Part shown: positions 56,234-64,000 of the stretch, in pieces
Position numbering within the stretch: the stretch's first letter is position 1
Layout: each line of letters begins with the position of its first letter
Source: Thermoproteus sp.
Lineage (GTDB): Archaea; Thermoproteota; Thermoprotei; Thermoproteales; Thermoproteaceae
Reading direction: 5' to 3'
Assembly (NCBI GenBank): GCA_038893495.1
Contig: JAWARJ010000001.1
Coordinates: forward strand, 496,001-560,000
Length of the DNA: 64,000 nucleotides
The notes under the pieces: model-generated
Seen by the model: the letters and a program-made list of their open reading frames with translations, nothing else
What the model was told of the DNA's origin: nothing
Databases searched by the model: none
Position numbers and translations under genes: made by a program

Positions 56234-56428
56234 TCAATCTTGACCAGCCTTAAGAATTTCTGATCTCTCCCTTATTATTCTGACAACCTCCTCGGCCGAC
56301 AACCCAAGCGATTGGGAGATCCTCAAAGCGCTCCTCCTGGCCTCTTCTTCCTCCTCCCTCCTGACCTTAGTGGAGGCAGTGATCCAAGCTACTGTTACTA
56401 TATTGTACGTAGTTAAGAGTTTTACTAC
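56234..56428 (-). pseudogene. VapB-like antitoxin, start not found
   Basis: An open minus-strand frame of about 60 codons ending in TGA at 56234 reads STKVRREEEEEARRSALRIS then QSLGLSAEEVVRIIRERSEI, the charged-helix pattern of a VapB-type antitoxin. No ATG, GTG or TTG is in frame before the conserved part, so it appears damaged at its start. It stands just upstream of the VapC remnant in the normal vapB-vapC order. Its front overlaps the region before the gene at 56474. Confidence 0.55.
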
Positions 56429-56473
56429 ATGGCGCCTCCGCGAGTCTTTTTATATTCGGGCCGTATCGCGCTT

Positions 56474-57613
56474 GTGGCCGACAGCAACGTGCTTCTGGTC
56501 ACACTATGGGCCAAGCCGGAGTCGGTACTGGCGGCCCTGCCGGAGGACGTGAGGAAGCTGGTCGCGGCGGCCACTGCGCTCTACAGCAAGGACGGCGTCA
56601 ACTACCTCCTGGCGTCGCTGGCCGAGAGGCTGACGGCGGTGGACACGGTAATAATATTCGGGCCGGACCTAACCGGGTCGGGACAGGCGCTGGTCGACGC
56701 GTTGGAGGGCAGATGCGGCGAGTGGGCCAGAATCCCCTGCGAGGCAGTTAGGGAGCTGGGGCTCCGCGTCGTGGACCTAAGGGACCGCTACGGCGACTAC
56801 GAGGCGCTGGCCGAGGCCGTGAGGTCCAGCTACAGGCCGAGGGCGCCCAGAGCGCCCAAGCCGCTCCCCATACGCCCGCCCGAGGGGGGCCTCGGCTACG
56901 TGAGGCCGGTCGGCTGGGGCCTGGCCTACGACGTCTCTCCCCGCTACCTCTGGGTGAAGGTGCTTGACTACGTCGCCACGTACGGCTTCAAGGAGGGGGC
57001 CGTCTTGAAGGCGTCGGTGGTGGCGCAACTGGGCCTGTGGGGCGCCGAGAGGGTCGAGGCCGAGGGGCCGGCGGGGCTGTGCGACGTGGAGGAGGTGAGG
57101 CGGGCCGTCTCCGGCGGGGGCGGCGCCGGTGGGGGACGGTGCTTAGTGCTGTCGGCAGGCGCCAGGAGGGAATGGGCCGTTTTGGACCTATTGATACGCG
57201 ACGCTGATCTGGCCGAGCTGAGGCGGGAGATAGCCGCCGTGGCTTCGGCCTTCGTCGACGCCGCGCGCTCCGCGGGGCTAAAGCCCGGCATAGTGTCCTA
57301 CCTGCTGTTGGACGTCCGCGCCCCCCTCGACTACCTGGAGAAGGCCCTTGAGGAGCTGGGGAGGGAGCTGGCGAGTGCATACAGCAGGGAGGTCTACGAC
57401 CCCAGGGGCAACTTTGTGCTCGCTGGCGGCTCCCTGCTCCACTACACCACAGACGGGGTGCTACATAGGGCGCTGGAGGCCGACAGGAGGGCCGCCTTGA
57501 GGGAAGCCGCCAAACTGCTCCCGGACCACGCCTTCTACCTCGGCGAGGAGCTCGCCGCGATGAAGATATTAGGGGAGAGATACAGGCAGGAGGAGTGGAG
57601 AGGCGGCAGCTAG
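56474..57613 (+). CDS. DUF4346-like protein
   Basis: A 379-residue protein. The front (ADSNVLLVTLWAKPESVLAA) and VDTVIIFGPDLTGSGQALVDALEG near residues 58-80 are followed by a basic Pro-rich linker (about 125-145). The end, with DPRGNFVLAG and HAFYLGEELAAMKILGERY, resembles DUF4346, a domain found in archaea and cyanobacteria next to pterin- or thymidylate-related proteins. Its function is unknown. The GTG at 56474 is chosen because TTTTTATATTC is centred 25 bases before it; the frame is open to 56429. It is G/C-richer than neighbours. Confidence 0.55.
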   Translation: MADSNVLLVTLWAKPESVLAALPEDVRKLVAAATALYSKDGVNYLLASLAERLTAVDTVIIFGPDLTGSGQALVDALEGRCGEWARIPCEAVRELGLRVVDLRDRYGDYEALAEAVRSSYRPRAPRAPKPLPIRPPEGGLGYVRPVGWGLAYDVSPRYLWVKVLDYVATYGFKEGAVLKASVVAQLGLWGAERVEAEGPAGLCDVEEVRRAVSGGGGAGGGRCLVLSAGARREWAVLDLLIRDADLAELRREIAAVASAFVDAARSAGLKPGIVSYLLLDVRAPLDYLEKALEELGRELASAYSREVYDPRGNFVLAGGSLLHYTTDGVLHRALEADRRAALREAAKLLPDHAFYLGEELAAMKILGERYRQEEWRGGS

Positions 57614-57663
57614 CAGGGCCGGCGCGGCGGGCTACCTTTATATCGACCTGTCAACTCCCGTTT

Positions 57664-58473
57664 GTGGTGGTGCTCGCCTTCCTCTCCGCCAGCGGAGGGG
57701 TCGGAAAGACAACGCTCGCGTTGCACATAGCCCACAAGTTCCTCGGCGAGGGGAAGAGGACCCTGCTGGTGGACCTAGACCCCAGCGCCGGCCTCAGCAC
57801 GGTCCTGCTGGGCGAGGAGGGCGTCGCGAGGCTCGAGGCCGAGGGGAGGACCGCGGGCGACGCCCTCCTTAAGTACGTGAGGGGCGAGGCGGTGGACATA
57901 GGGCAGTACGCGGTTAGGGTGGAGGTCGGAGGCCGCCAGGCCGAGCTGGTCCCCAGCGGCGACGCCCTCAGCGACGCCATGGGGCTCCTGTGGTTCTCCG
58001 GCAGTAGGCCCAGCCCCGAGCGGATCTTGGGCAGGTTCCTAGAGGACTCAGGCGCCTCCAGGTGGGACGTCGTGGTGCTGGACACGCTACCTTTCTACGA
58101 GAGGCGCTACACCCTCACGGCCTTCTACGCCGCCGACAAGATAATAATAGTGACGCACCCATATGGCGCCGAGCCCTGGCGCGCCAAGAGGATGTACAGA
58201 AAGCTGGCGGAGCTCGTAGGGACGGCGGTCGACATAAAGGCGAAGGTTGTCGTGAACCGCGTTGACTCCAGCACAAAGGAGGCCAAAGAGGCCTTTAAGA
58301 TACTCGAGAGGACGCTGGACCTCCCCAGATTCCAGACCGTGATATTCCAGCGGGTAGCCTACACGAGAGTGCCCAAAATGGAGTACCAAAACGACAAGAA
58401 AGCAAGACAGGAGGTGGAGTCGCTGTTCAGAGAGGTCAAGGACTGGCTAAACGTGGAGCTGAGCCTCTACTGA
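57664..58473 (+). CDS. MinD/ParA-type deviant Walker ATPase
   Basis: A 269-residue P-loop ATPase. SASGGVGKTTLALHIA near residues 8-23 is the deviant Walker A with two lysine positions shifted as in MinD/ParA; LLVDLDPSAGLSTVLLG gives the second motif, and VVLDTLPFYERR the third. Such proteins position or segregate cargo (DNA, arrays, complexes). No ParB-like partner is seen; the only neighbour on this strand is the DUF4346-like gene 50 bases before. The GTG at 57664 has TTTATATCG about 25 bases upstream. Confidence 0.88.
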   Translation: MVVLAFLSASGGVGKTTLALHIAHKFLGEGKRTLLVDLDPSAGLSTVLLGEEGVARLEAEGRTAGDALLKYVRGEAVDIGQYAVRVEVGGRQAELVPSGDALSDAMGLLWFSGSRPSPERILGRFLEDSGASRWDVVVLDTLPFYERRYTLTAFYAADKIIIVTHPYGAEPWRAKRMYRKLAELVGTAVDIKAKVVVNRVDSSTKEAKEAFKILERTLDLPRFQTVIFQRVAYTRVPKMEYQNDKKARQEVESLFREVKDWLNVELSLY

Positions 58474-58570
58474 CGCAACGCCCGGGGCGGTTTGTGGCGC
58501 TAGGCGGAGGCTGGCGCGAATCTGCGGCATCCTTGTCCGACGAACGGCGCAAGCTACACAAGAATGCAAA

Positions 58571-58580
58571 ATTTTTAAAG
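58571..58580 (+). promoter_or_regulatory. TATA box of the tRNA-Gly 5' half
   Basis: ATTTTTAAAG, inside an AT-rich stretch, is centred about 25 bases before the tRNA-half start, the same spacing as for the complete tRNA-Gly gene (AACTTAAAAAG about 27 bases before base 30624). Confidence 0.6.
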
Positions 58581-58600
58581 GAGTAAGTTCATGTTATTAA

Positions 58601-58653
58601 GCGGCGGTAGTCTAGCCTGGTTTAGGATGGCGTAGAGGCGCCGGGGGCCTCCT
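58601..58653 (+). ncRNA. 5' half of tRNA-Gly with trailing hairpin
   Basis: Bases 58601-58632 are identical to the first 32 bases of the complete tRNA-Gly gene (acceptor 5' strand, D arm, 5' strand of the anticodon stem). Then comes a different sequence that folds as GAGGC-GCCGGGG-GCCTC (58635-58651) at the place where the intact gene has its intron hairpin, followed by TATTTTCG, a T-rich terminator-like run. No T arm or 3' acceptor strand follows in the next kilobase. It has its own TATA box. Either a split-tRNA 5'-half gene or a truncated tRNA copy. Confidence 0.75.
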
Positions 58654-58823
58654 ATTTTCGTTATCTGCTTGCCTCTCTCTTTCGCAGAGCGTTCCGTCTG
58701 AAGGCTGACATATCAACCAGGTACATGTCGGATGGACCTGCTGATGCAATCCAAGATTATGAGTAGCTCAAGCGATGATATCTAAAGTAAGCACGCCATA
58801 CTTTACATCTGTAAGTCTTATAT
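58654..58823. other. Gap after the tRNA half
   Basis: 170 bases without a gene. A plus-strand frame ending at TAG near 58766 (FRRAFRLKADISTRYMSDGP and a few more residues) looks protein-like but has no start or promoter; it is at best a fragment. Confidence 0.3.
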
Positions 58824-59309
58824 TTACCTTGTTGTGCATGTCATAGGCGTCGTTTGGCTTGCCGATGTATAGACTGTCTGTTCGCATGTAATTGTCCTTA
58901 TGCCTATAGGAGTCTTTACTGTCATCGTCATGGTTATTACGGAACTTGTCGGTGGGTTCATAACCATTTGCATATAGTCACTATAGCTAATAAATGTTGT
59001 TAATACTGTCTCATTGTAACCATATGATGATAATTCAATGGGTAGGTATGCCGGATTAAAGGTAGCGGAGACGCCATCACTATATTCAACAGATATTGTG
59101 AAACCAATAATACTCACAGTATATGGGTTTGGATTCTCAAGCCCTACATACATGTCAAAAGAAGCGCCACTTAGAGACACGCCACTAAGCGTGAATTTCA
59201 TAGAGACAATCCTAGGATATTGAAATGAAAGGTAAAATATGAAGTAGAGGAGAAAGGCTATAACGACAACCACGGCAACGACAATACCAACTAAAACACC
59301 AATTCTCAT
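58824..59309 (-). CDS. WHy/LEA14-like membrane-anchored protein
   Basis: A 161-residue protein. Residues 5-30 are a membrane anchor; the rest is an extracytoplasmic WHy (LEA-14) domain with SLSGASFDMYVGLENPNPYT then VSIIGFTISVEYSDG and LPIELSSYGYNETVLTTF, the N-P-N-P-Y signature of the fold. Late embryogenesis abundant type-14 domains are linked to stress or desiccation tolerance. Codons are A/T-rich, unlike the core genes, which suggests foreign origin or relaxed selection. It is a single gene. Confidence 0.82.
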   Translation of the reverse strand: MRIGVLVGIVVAVVVVIAFLLYFIFYLSFQYPRIVSMKFTLSGVSLSGASFDMYVGLENPNPYTVSIIGFTISVEYSDGVSATFNPAYLPIELSSYGYNETVLTTFISYSDYMQMVMNPPTSSVITMTMTVKTPIGIRTITCEQTVYTSASQTTPMTCTTR

Positions 59310-59959
59310 GGAGTTATTAAATAATGAGAGAGTATTAAAATATTATGATTCAATATTAATTTTTAACATAATTCTTAGGATATTTTATGGTTTTACTAAA
59401 TCGATTTTGAATAGGTGCTAAAGGAAACTTTGCAGATCTTTATGTTTTTATATACCTTATTACCTAAAGACTGCCCATGAGGCGTCCAATACCGTATTGC
59501 CTAAATGATGCTGTTGAAAACTATTAGACTTAAATATGTTAAGAGTGAGGCCGAGGCGTATCTATACAATATCCATGCTGAAAAATTCATCGAAGATGTG
59601 TGAGACTTGTCAGTCAATACCAGAGGCTTCAGTTTTATCAGTTGTCTTCTACGGCTATTACTATCCTTGTGAGATGCTTTATTGATATTTGCGGTGGGGT
59701 TTAATGAGGCATCAGCGGTAGTCAGAGCCGCCTTGGAGGCTGCTCTATTTGCATTGCATTATACGGAGGGCTAAGGCAGACAGAAGTTTAGCAATATGAT
59801 GATTACTCCCGGTTGCGCTAAGGAAGCGGCCCTCTGCTAGCCTTCAGTTCTGTGCTAAGAGACTCAGTTGTTTAGCGGCCCTCGGCCAAGGGACAAAGTT
59901 GCCGTGGTTGCGCTGGGCGTGAGGGACAAGTTTATATAGGGCTTTTGTTCAACGGCATA
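59310..59959. other. AT-rich gap with broken reading frames before carB
   Basis: 650 bases with no sound gene. TTTTTATATACC near 59447-59458 stands about 24 bases before ATG 59477, which opens only a 16-codon frame (MRRPIPYCLNDAVENY). Right after it another frame reads LKTIRLKYVKSEAEAYLYNI then HAEKFIEDV, and a third reads FNEASAVVRAALEAALFALH. The helical E-A-E-A-Y-L...A-E-K-F-I-E pattern faintly recalls PaREP1 proteins, so this may be a PaREP1-like pseudogene shifted in frame several times. The end carries the carB promoter. Confidence 0.4.
59931..59938 (+). promoter_or_regulatory. TATA box of carB
   Basis: TTTATATA centred 25-26 bases before ATG 59960, the standard leaderless spacing in this window. 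This marks that ATG as the expected start of carB, although the frame it opens ends after five codons. Confidence 0.7.
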
Positions 59960-62900
59960 ATGTCTGCGGGGCGATAAAGAGAGTCCTCGTTATAGGGTCG
60001 GGGGCCATCAAGATAGCAGAGGCGGCGGAGTTCGACTATTCGGGCTCGCAGGCCCTTAAGGCCTTTAGGGAGGAGGGCATCGAGACGGTGTTGGTGAACC
60101 CCAACGTGGCCACGATTCAGACGTCGAAGGTCCTGGCGGATAGGGTCTATTTCGCCCCTATACGTAAGGAGTTTTTGGCTCAGATAATAGAGCGGGAGCG
60201 GCCCGACGCCATTGCCTGCGGCTTTGGGGGCCAGACTGCGCTCTCCGCCTGTGTGGACCTCCACGACTCGGGGGTCCTGGCCAAATACGGCGTGAGGGTG
60301 ATCGGCACGCCCGTCGAGGGCATACGTAGGGCTCTCTCCCGCGAGCTGTTCCAGAAGGCCATGAGGGAGGCCGGGGTCCCCGTGCCTCCGAGCCGCTCCG
60401 CGAGGAGTCCCGAGGAGGCCTTCGCCGCGGCCGAGGAGTTGGGCTACCCCGTCATGGTCAGAGTGAGCTTCAACCTGGGCGGCGCGGGGGCCTTCGTGGC
60501 GAGGAGCAGGCGGGACCTAGAGGCCAGGATCTACAAGGCCTTCGCCCAGTCGGCGATAGGGGAGGTCCTCGTGGAGAAGTACCTAGAGGGCTGGAAGGAG
60601 ATAGAGTTCGAGGTGGTTAGGGATTCCTACGACAACGTGGCGGCGGTGGTCTGTATGGAGAATATAGACCCCATGGGGTACCACACGGGCGACTCCATAG
60701 TGGTCGCGCCTTGCCAGACCCTGACCGACGAGGAGTACCAGACGGCTAGGGACATATCCATCGCGGTGGAGCGCGCCATATCGCTGATAGGGGAGGGCAA
60801 CGTGCAGGTGGCGATAAACTACGCGGGGCCCGAGCAGTACGCCATAGAGACTAACCCCCGCATGTCGCGGTCCAGCGCCCTGGCCTCGAAGGCCTCGGGC
60901 TACCCGCTGGCCTACATCGCCGCCAAGCTCGCTCTGGGGTACCGCCTCGACGAGGTCATGAACCAAGTGACCAAGAGGACCGTCGCGGCGTTCGAGCCCA
61001 GCCTCGACTACATAGTGGTGAAGCATCCCCGTTGGGAGAACGACCGCTTCGAGGTGGAGGAGGGGCTGGGCCCCGAGATGATGTCCATTGGGGAGGCCAT
61101 GGGCATAGGGAGAAACGTGGAGGAGGCCTGGCAGAAGGCCGTGCGCATGATAGACATAGGGGAGCCGGGCCTCGTGGGTGGCCCACTCTTCAAGTCGGCG
61201 ACTCTCGAGGAGGCCCTTAAGGTCCTCGAGCGCCACCTGCCCTATTGGCCCGTCTACGCGGCCAAGGCCATATACCTAGGGGTCCCCCTGGAGAGGATAT
61301 ACGAGTTGACTAAAGTCGATAGGTTCTTCCTGAACGCCATAAAGAGGGTCGTCGACGTGTGGAAGGCGTTGGAGTCCGGCGGCGCGTCGCCCGAGCTGAT
61401 AGAGGAGGCCAAGAGGCTGGGCTTCTCCGACGAGCAGATCGCCCTCGCCGTCGGCGCTAAGCCCGAAGAGGTCGTCAAGGCCAGGCGGAGGCCGGTCGTC
61501 AAGAAGATCGACACTCTCGCCGGCGAGTGGCCCGCCGACACTAACTACCTCTATTTGACCTACGGCGGCGAGTTCGACGAGCTTTCGCCTAAAGTCGACT
61601 ACCTCGTGGTGGGGGCCGGCGTCTTCAGGATAGGCGTCAGCGTCGAGTTCGACTGGGCCACTGTGAACCTCGCCTTGGAGCTGAAGAAGAGGGGGCTACG
61701 GGTGGCCATACTCAACTACAACCCCGAGACTGTCTCCACTGATTGGGACGTCGTCGACAAGCTCTATTTCGACGAGATAACGGCCGAGCGCATCCTGGAC
61801 ATATACGAGAAGGAGGGAGGGCCCGTGGTGGTCCTCTACGCGGGGGGCCAGATAGGGCAGAGGCTCTACCCCAAGCTCGAAAGGCTCGGCGTGAGGATAG
61901 GCGGGACTAGGGCGTCCTCTATAGACCTCGCGGAGGACAGGAGCAAGTTCTCTAGGCTTCTGGACAAGCTCGGCATAAGGCAGCCGCCTTGGTTCTACGC
62001 CAGGAGCGTAGAGGAGGCGGTGAAGCTGGCGGAGGACTTGGGGTATCCCGTCCTGTTGAGGCCCAGCTACGTCCTGGGGGGCACCTATATGGCGGTGGCC
62101 AGAAACGAGGGGGAGCTCCGCCTCTATTTGAGCAGGGCGGCCAAGGTGAGCGGCGAGTACCCGGTGGTGGTCTCTAAGTTCATGCCGTGGGGCATAGAGG
62201 CGGAGGTAGACGCCGTGTCTGACGGCAAGAGGACCGTCGCGACGCCCATAGAGCACATAGAGCCTCCCGGCGTCCATTCGGGCGACTCGACTATGGTCAT
62301 GCCGCCCCGCAAGGCGCCCGAATCCGCCGTATGGAAGATGGTGGAGGTGGTCCACACCATAGCGAGGGAGCTAGACGTAAGGGGGCCCCTCAACGTCCAG
62401 TTCATAGTGGCGGACGACGTGTACGTCATAGAGGCGAACTTGAGGGCAAGCCGCTCCATGCCCTTTGTGAGCAAGGCCACTGGCGTCAACTACATGTCGC
62501 TTGTGGCCGACGTACTGACTAGGGAGAGGCTTCCCTACGAGGGGGAGGTCACCGTGTTGAGGCCGGACAGATGGTGGGTCAAGACGGCGCAGTTCTCCTG
62601 GAGCAGAGTAAGAGGCGCCTACCCCAAGCTGGGCCCCGTCATGTACAGCACCGGCGAGGTGGCGTCCTTCGGGAAGACCTTCGAGGAGGCCCTCCTCAAG
62701 AGCTGGCTCTCGGCCGCTCCCAACAGGATACCGACGAGAAACGCCCTGGTCTACACCTTCGACGAGACTTACAGCAAAGACGTGGAGGAGATAAAGAGGA
62801 GGCTCTCCTGGCTTGAACTTCTGGAGCCTAGCAAAGACGTAGTCGAGCTCATAAAGTGGAAGAAAGTCGACATAGTGATGACGGCCGGGGTCACGCCGGA

Positions 62901-63036
62901 GAGGGACTACGACATTAGGCGCGTGGCGGCGGACACCTCCACACCTCTAGTGCTACACCCGGCGCTGGGCTTGGAGCTCGCAAACGCCTTCAATTGGCTC
63001 AGGAGAGGCGGCGCCCTGGAGGTCGAGCCGTGGTGA
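59960..63036 (+). CDS. carB: Carbamoyl-phosphate synthase large subunit, apparent 1-base frame offset near start
   Basis: The large chain makes carbamoyl phosphate for arginine and pyrimidines. It has two ATP-grasp halves: the first from VLVIGSGAIKIAEAAEFDYSG (needs bases from about 59970), the second from about residue 500 (VVGAGVFRIGVSVEFDW), and a C-terminal regulatory domain. Without a shift, only the part from GTG 60088 (982 residues) can be translated, lacking the first nucleotide-binding strand. ATG 59960 lies at leaderless distance from a TATA box but stops at codon 6; one additional base in the GGGG run at 59968-59971 would join it to the gene (about 1,025 residues). Confidence 0.93.
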
Positions 63037-63821
63037 GGCTCGTCGTGGACGTATTGAAGGAGGAGGAGAAGGCTCTGATCAAGGCGGCTGAGAGGCTCGG
63101 GGTCAAGTTGGAGCTGGTCAGAGTGGAGGGGCTGGACCTCTCGAGGGATTTGGACTACGGCGTATATCTCATCAGGACTCTCAGCCACAACCGCGCCGTA
63201 GTCGCCGCGGCCCATGTAGAGGCGTCAGGCGCCGTGGCCATAAACGGCTGGAGGGCCTTGGCCGCCGGGTGGAACAAGGCGGTCGCCCTGTCCCTCCTCC
63301 GCGCATCGGGCCTGCCCGTGCCTAAGACCCGCCTGGCCCCTGCGGTCCCCGATGCCTCCGAGCTTATAGTTAAGCCGGCCTTCGGCAGTTGGGGGAGGAA
63401 GGTGGCTTTGGCGAAATCGGCGGAGGACGTGGAGGCCCTACTGAAGGGGGTGGACCCCGACGAGGTCTATTTGGTCCAGGAGCGCGTGGGGGACGGGACC
63501 GACATAAGGGCCTTCGTGGTGGGCGTGAGGGTGGTGGCGGCCATGGTGAGGAGGCCCCCGCCCGGTGATTGGCGCAGTAACGCGGCGAGGGGAGGGGCGG
63601 CGGAGGGGATAAGGCCTCCGCCCGAGGTCGAGGACCTCGCCGTGAAGGCCGCCAAGGCGCTCAACGCCGAATACGCTGGGGTTGATATACTCATAGGCAG
63701 GGATAAGTACTATGTGGGCGAGGTCAACGTGATACCTGAGTTCAAGACGGTCTCCAGGGCCAGTGGCGTGGACGTGGCCGCCGAGTTGATAAAATATGTG
63801 GCCTGGATGGAAAAAAGTTAG
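63033..63821 (+). CDS. ATP-grasp ligase, LysX/ArgX/RimK-like
   Basis: A 262-residue ATP-grasp enzyme of the family that joins an amino acid to the carrier LysW or to a protein end. The central ATP-grasp is visible ([18 protein letters not shown], then [17 protein letters not shown]) with metal-site residues in GEVNVIPEF near the end. In this family the substrate loop decides between 2-aminoadipate (LysX) and glutamate (ArgX). Its GTG overlaps the carB stop by four bases, so it is co-translated with carB; since carbamoyl phosphate is an arginine precursor, arginine synthesis is the better guess. Confidence 0.85.
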   Translation: MRLVVDVLKEEEKALIKAAERLGVKLELVRVEGLDLSRDLDYGVYLIRTLSHNRAVVAAAHVEASGAVAINGWRALAAGWNKAVALSLLRASGLPVPKTRLAPAVPDASELIVKPAFGSWGRKVALAKSAEDVEALLKGVDPDEVYLVQERVGDGTDIRAFVVGVRVVAAMVRRPPPGDWRSNAARGGAAEGIRPPPEVEDLAVKAAKALNAEYAGVDILIGRDKYYVGEVNVIPEFKTVSRASGVDVAAELIKYVAWMEKS

Positions 63822-64000
63822 GTTACTCTCGCCTTTACGAGCTTAATGAATTCCCTCATCCAAGCCGGATTGTCGGGCCAGGCTCTCGACGTGACTAAAT
63901 TCCCATCTACCACCACCTCTTGGTCCACCCATATGCCTCCGTTGTTCTCCACCTCGGGCCTCACGGCTATATAGCTCGTCATTCTTCGCCCCTTAACGAC
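63818..64000 (-). CDS. PfpI/DJ-1 family protein, C-terminal part (partial)
   Basis: The last 60 residues of a protein of the PfpI protease/DJ-1 superfamily run into the window edge; the start is outside. [19 protein letters not shown], then [20 protein letters not shown] and the closing helix [12 protein letters not shown] are the C-terminal pattern of the class I amidotransferase-like fold (G-R-x-x-T-S and D-G-N-L-x-T-S-R). Family members are deglycases or peptidases. It converges on the ATP-grasp gene with a four-base overlap of stops. Confidence 0.85.
   Translation of the reverse strand, partial: VVKGRRMTSYIAVRPEVENNGGIWVDQEVVVDGNLVTSRAWPDNPAWMREFIKLVKARVT

Noticed and set aside
58601-58632. 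Attachment site of an integrated element at tRNA-Gly
   Set aside because: Archaeal integrases usually leave the 3' part of a tRNA gene as the repeat. Here the 5' part is repeated, and no integrase gene is visible.
59790-59850. C/D box small RNA starting at ATGATGA
   Set aside because: A C-box-like word is present but no CTGA D box follows within the expected 50-60 bases.

Overview
The window is chromosomal DNA of a hyperthermophilic crenarchaeon of the Thermoproteales, most like Thermoproteus or Pyrobaculum. The evidence is high G+C coding sequence separated by short AT-rich gaps, BRE/TATA boxes about 24-28 bases before start codons (mostly leaderless genes), tRNA genes with small introns at unusual positions, PaREP1-family proteins (a Pyrobaculum/Thermoproteus hallmark), and 4-hydroxybutyryl-CoA dehydratase, the signature enzyme of the dicarboxylate/4-hydroxybutyrate CO2-fixation cycle. 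The genus is an inference.

Layout. 0-14 kb: end of an unidentified gene, short-chain dehydrogenase, VTT-type membrane protein, AAA ATPase/DUF234, leuS, tatC, a repeat-built coiled-coil protein, an ABC-2 exporter, a cation diffusion facilitator, a histone-deacetylase-like protein, an MFS carrier, an intron-containing tRNA-Ser and a DUF3800-like protein. 14-28 kb: a KaiC-like ATPase with its HTH partner, then an energy block in which respiratory complex I genes (nuoA, H, I, N, L, M, K, J on the minus strand; nuoB, D on the plus strand) surround a pyruvate-type 2-oxoacid:ferredoxin oxidoreductase (porGD, porA, porB). No NADH-input module (NuoEFG) and no NuoC are present, which suggests that reduced ferredoxin from the oxidoreductase feeds the complex. 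4-Hydroxybutyryl-CoA dehydratase follows.

29-35 kb is an accessory strip: a duplicated nuoD fragment beside a broken gene, an intron-containing tRNA-Gly, a low-G+C convergent pair made of an SPL-type radical SAM protein and a TcmP-like protein, and a four-gene cassette (membrane protein, HMA-fold protein without CxxC, winged helix, thioredoxin-like protein). 35-39 kb: a sugar ABC importer lacking its ATPase gene, then triosephosphate isomerase. 39-56 kb: two PaREP1-family genes, aconitase, a nuclease-like orphan, MazG, a tungsten aldehyde:ferredoxin oxidoreductase, an aldo-keto reductase, TrpB2, the TldD/TldE protease pair, a cell-surface protein, a minimal nucleotidyltransferase and citramalate synthase.

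56-60 kb is again accessory: a decayed vapBC toxin-antitoxin locus, a DUF4346-like protein with a MinD/ParA-type ATPase, a promoter-bearing copy of only the 5' half of tRNA-Gly, a WHy/LEA14 protein and gene debris. The window closes with carB, whose reading frame is offset by one base from its only plausible start codon, an ATP-grasp LysX/ArgX ligase and the end of a PfpI/DJ-1 protein.

The observations most worth checking are the tRNA-Gly 5' half (possible split tRNA gene), the carB frame offset, the 121-base perfect repeat of nuoD, and the HMA-like/winged-helix/thioredoxin-like cassette. All family calls come from reading the sequence by eye.
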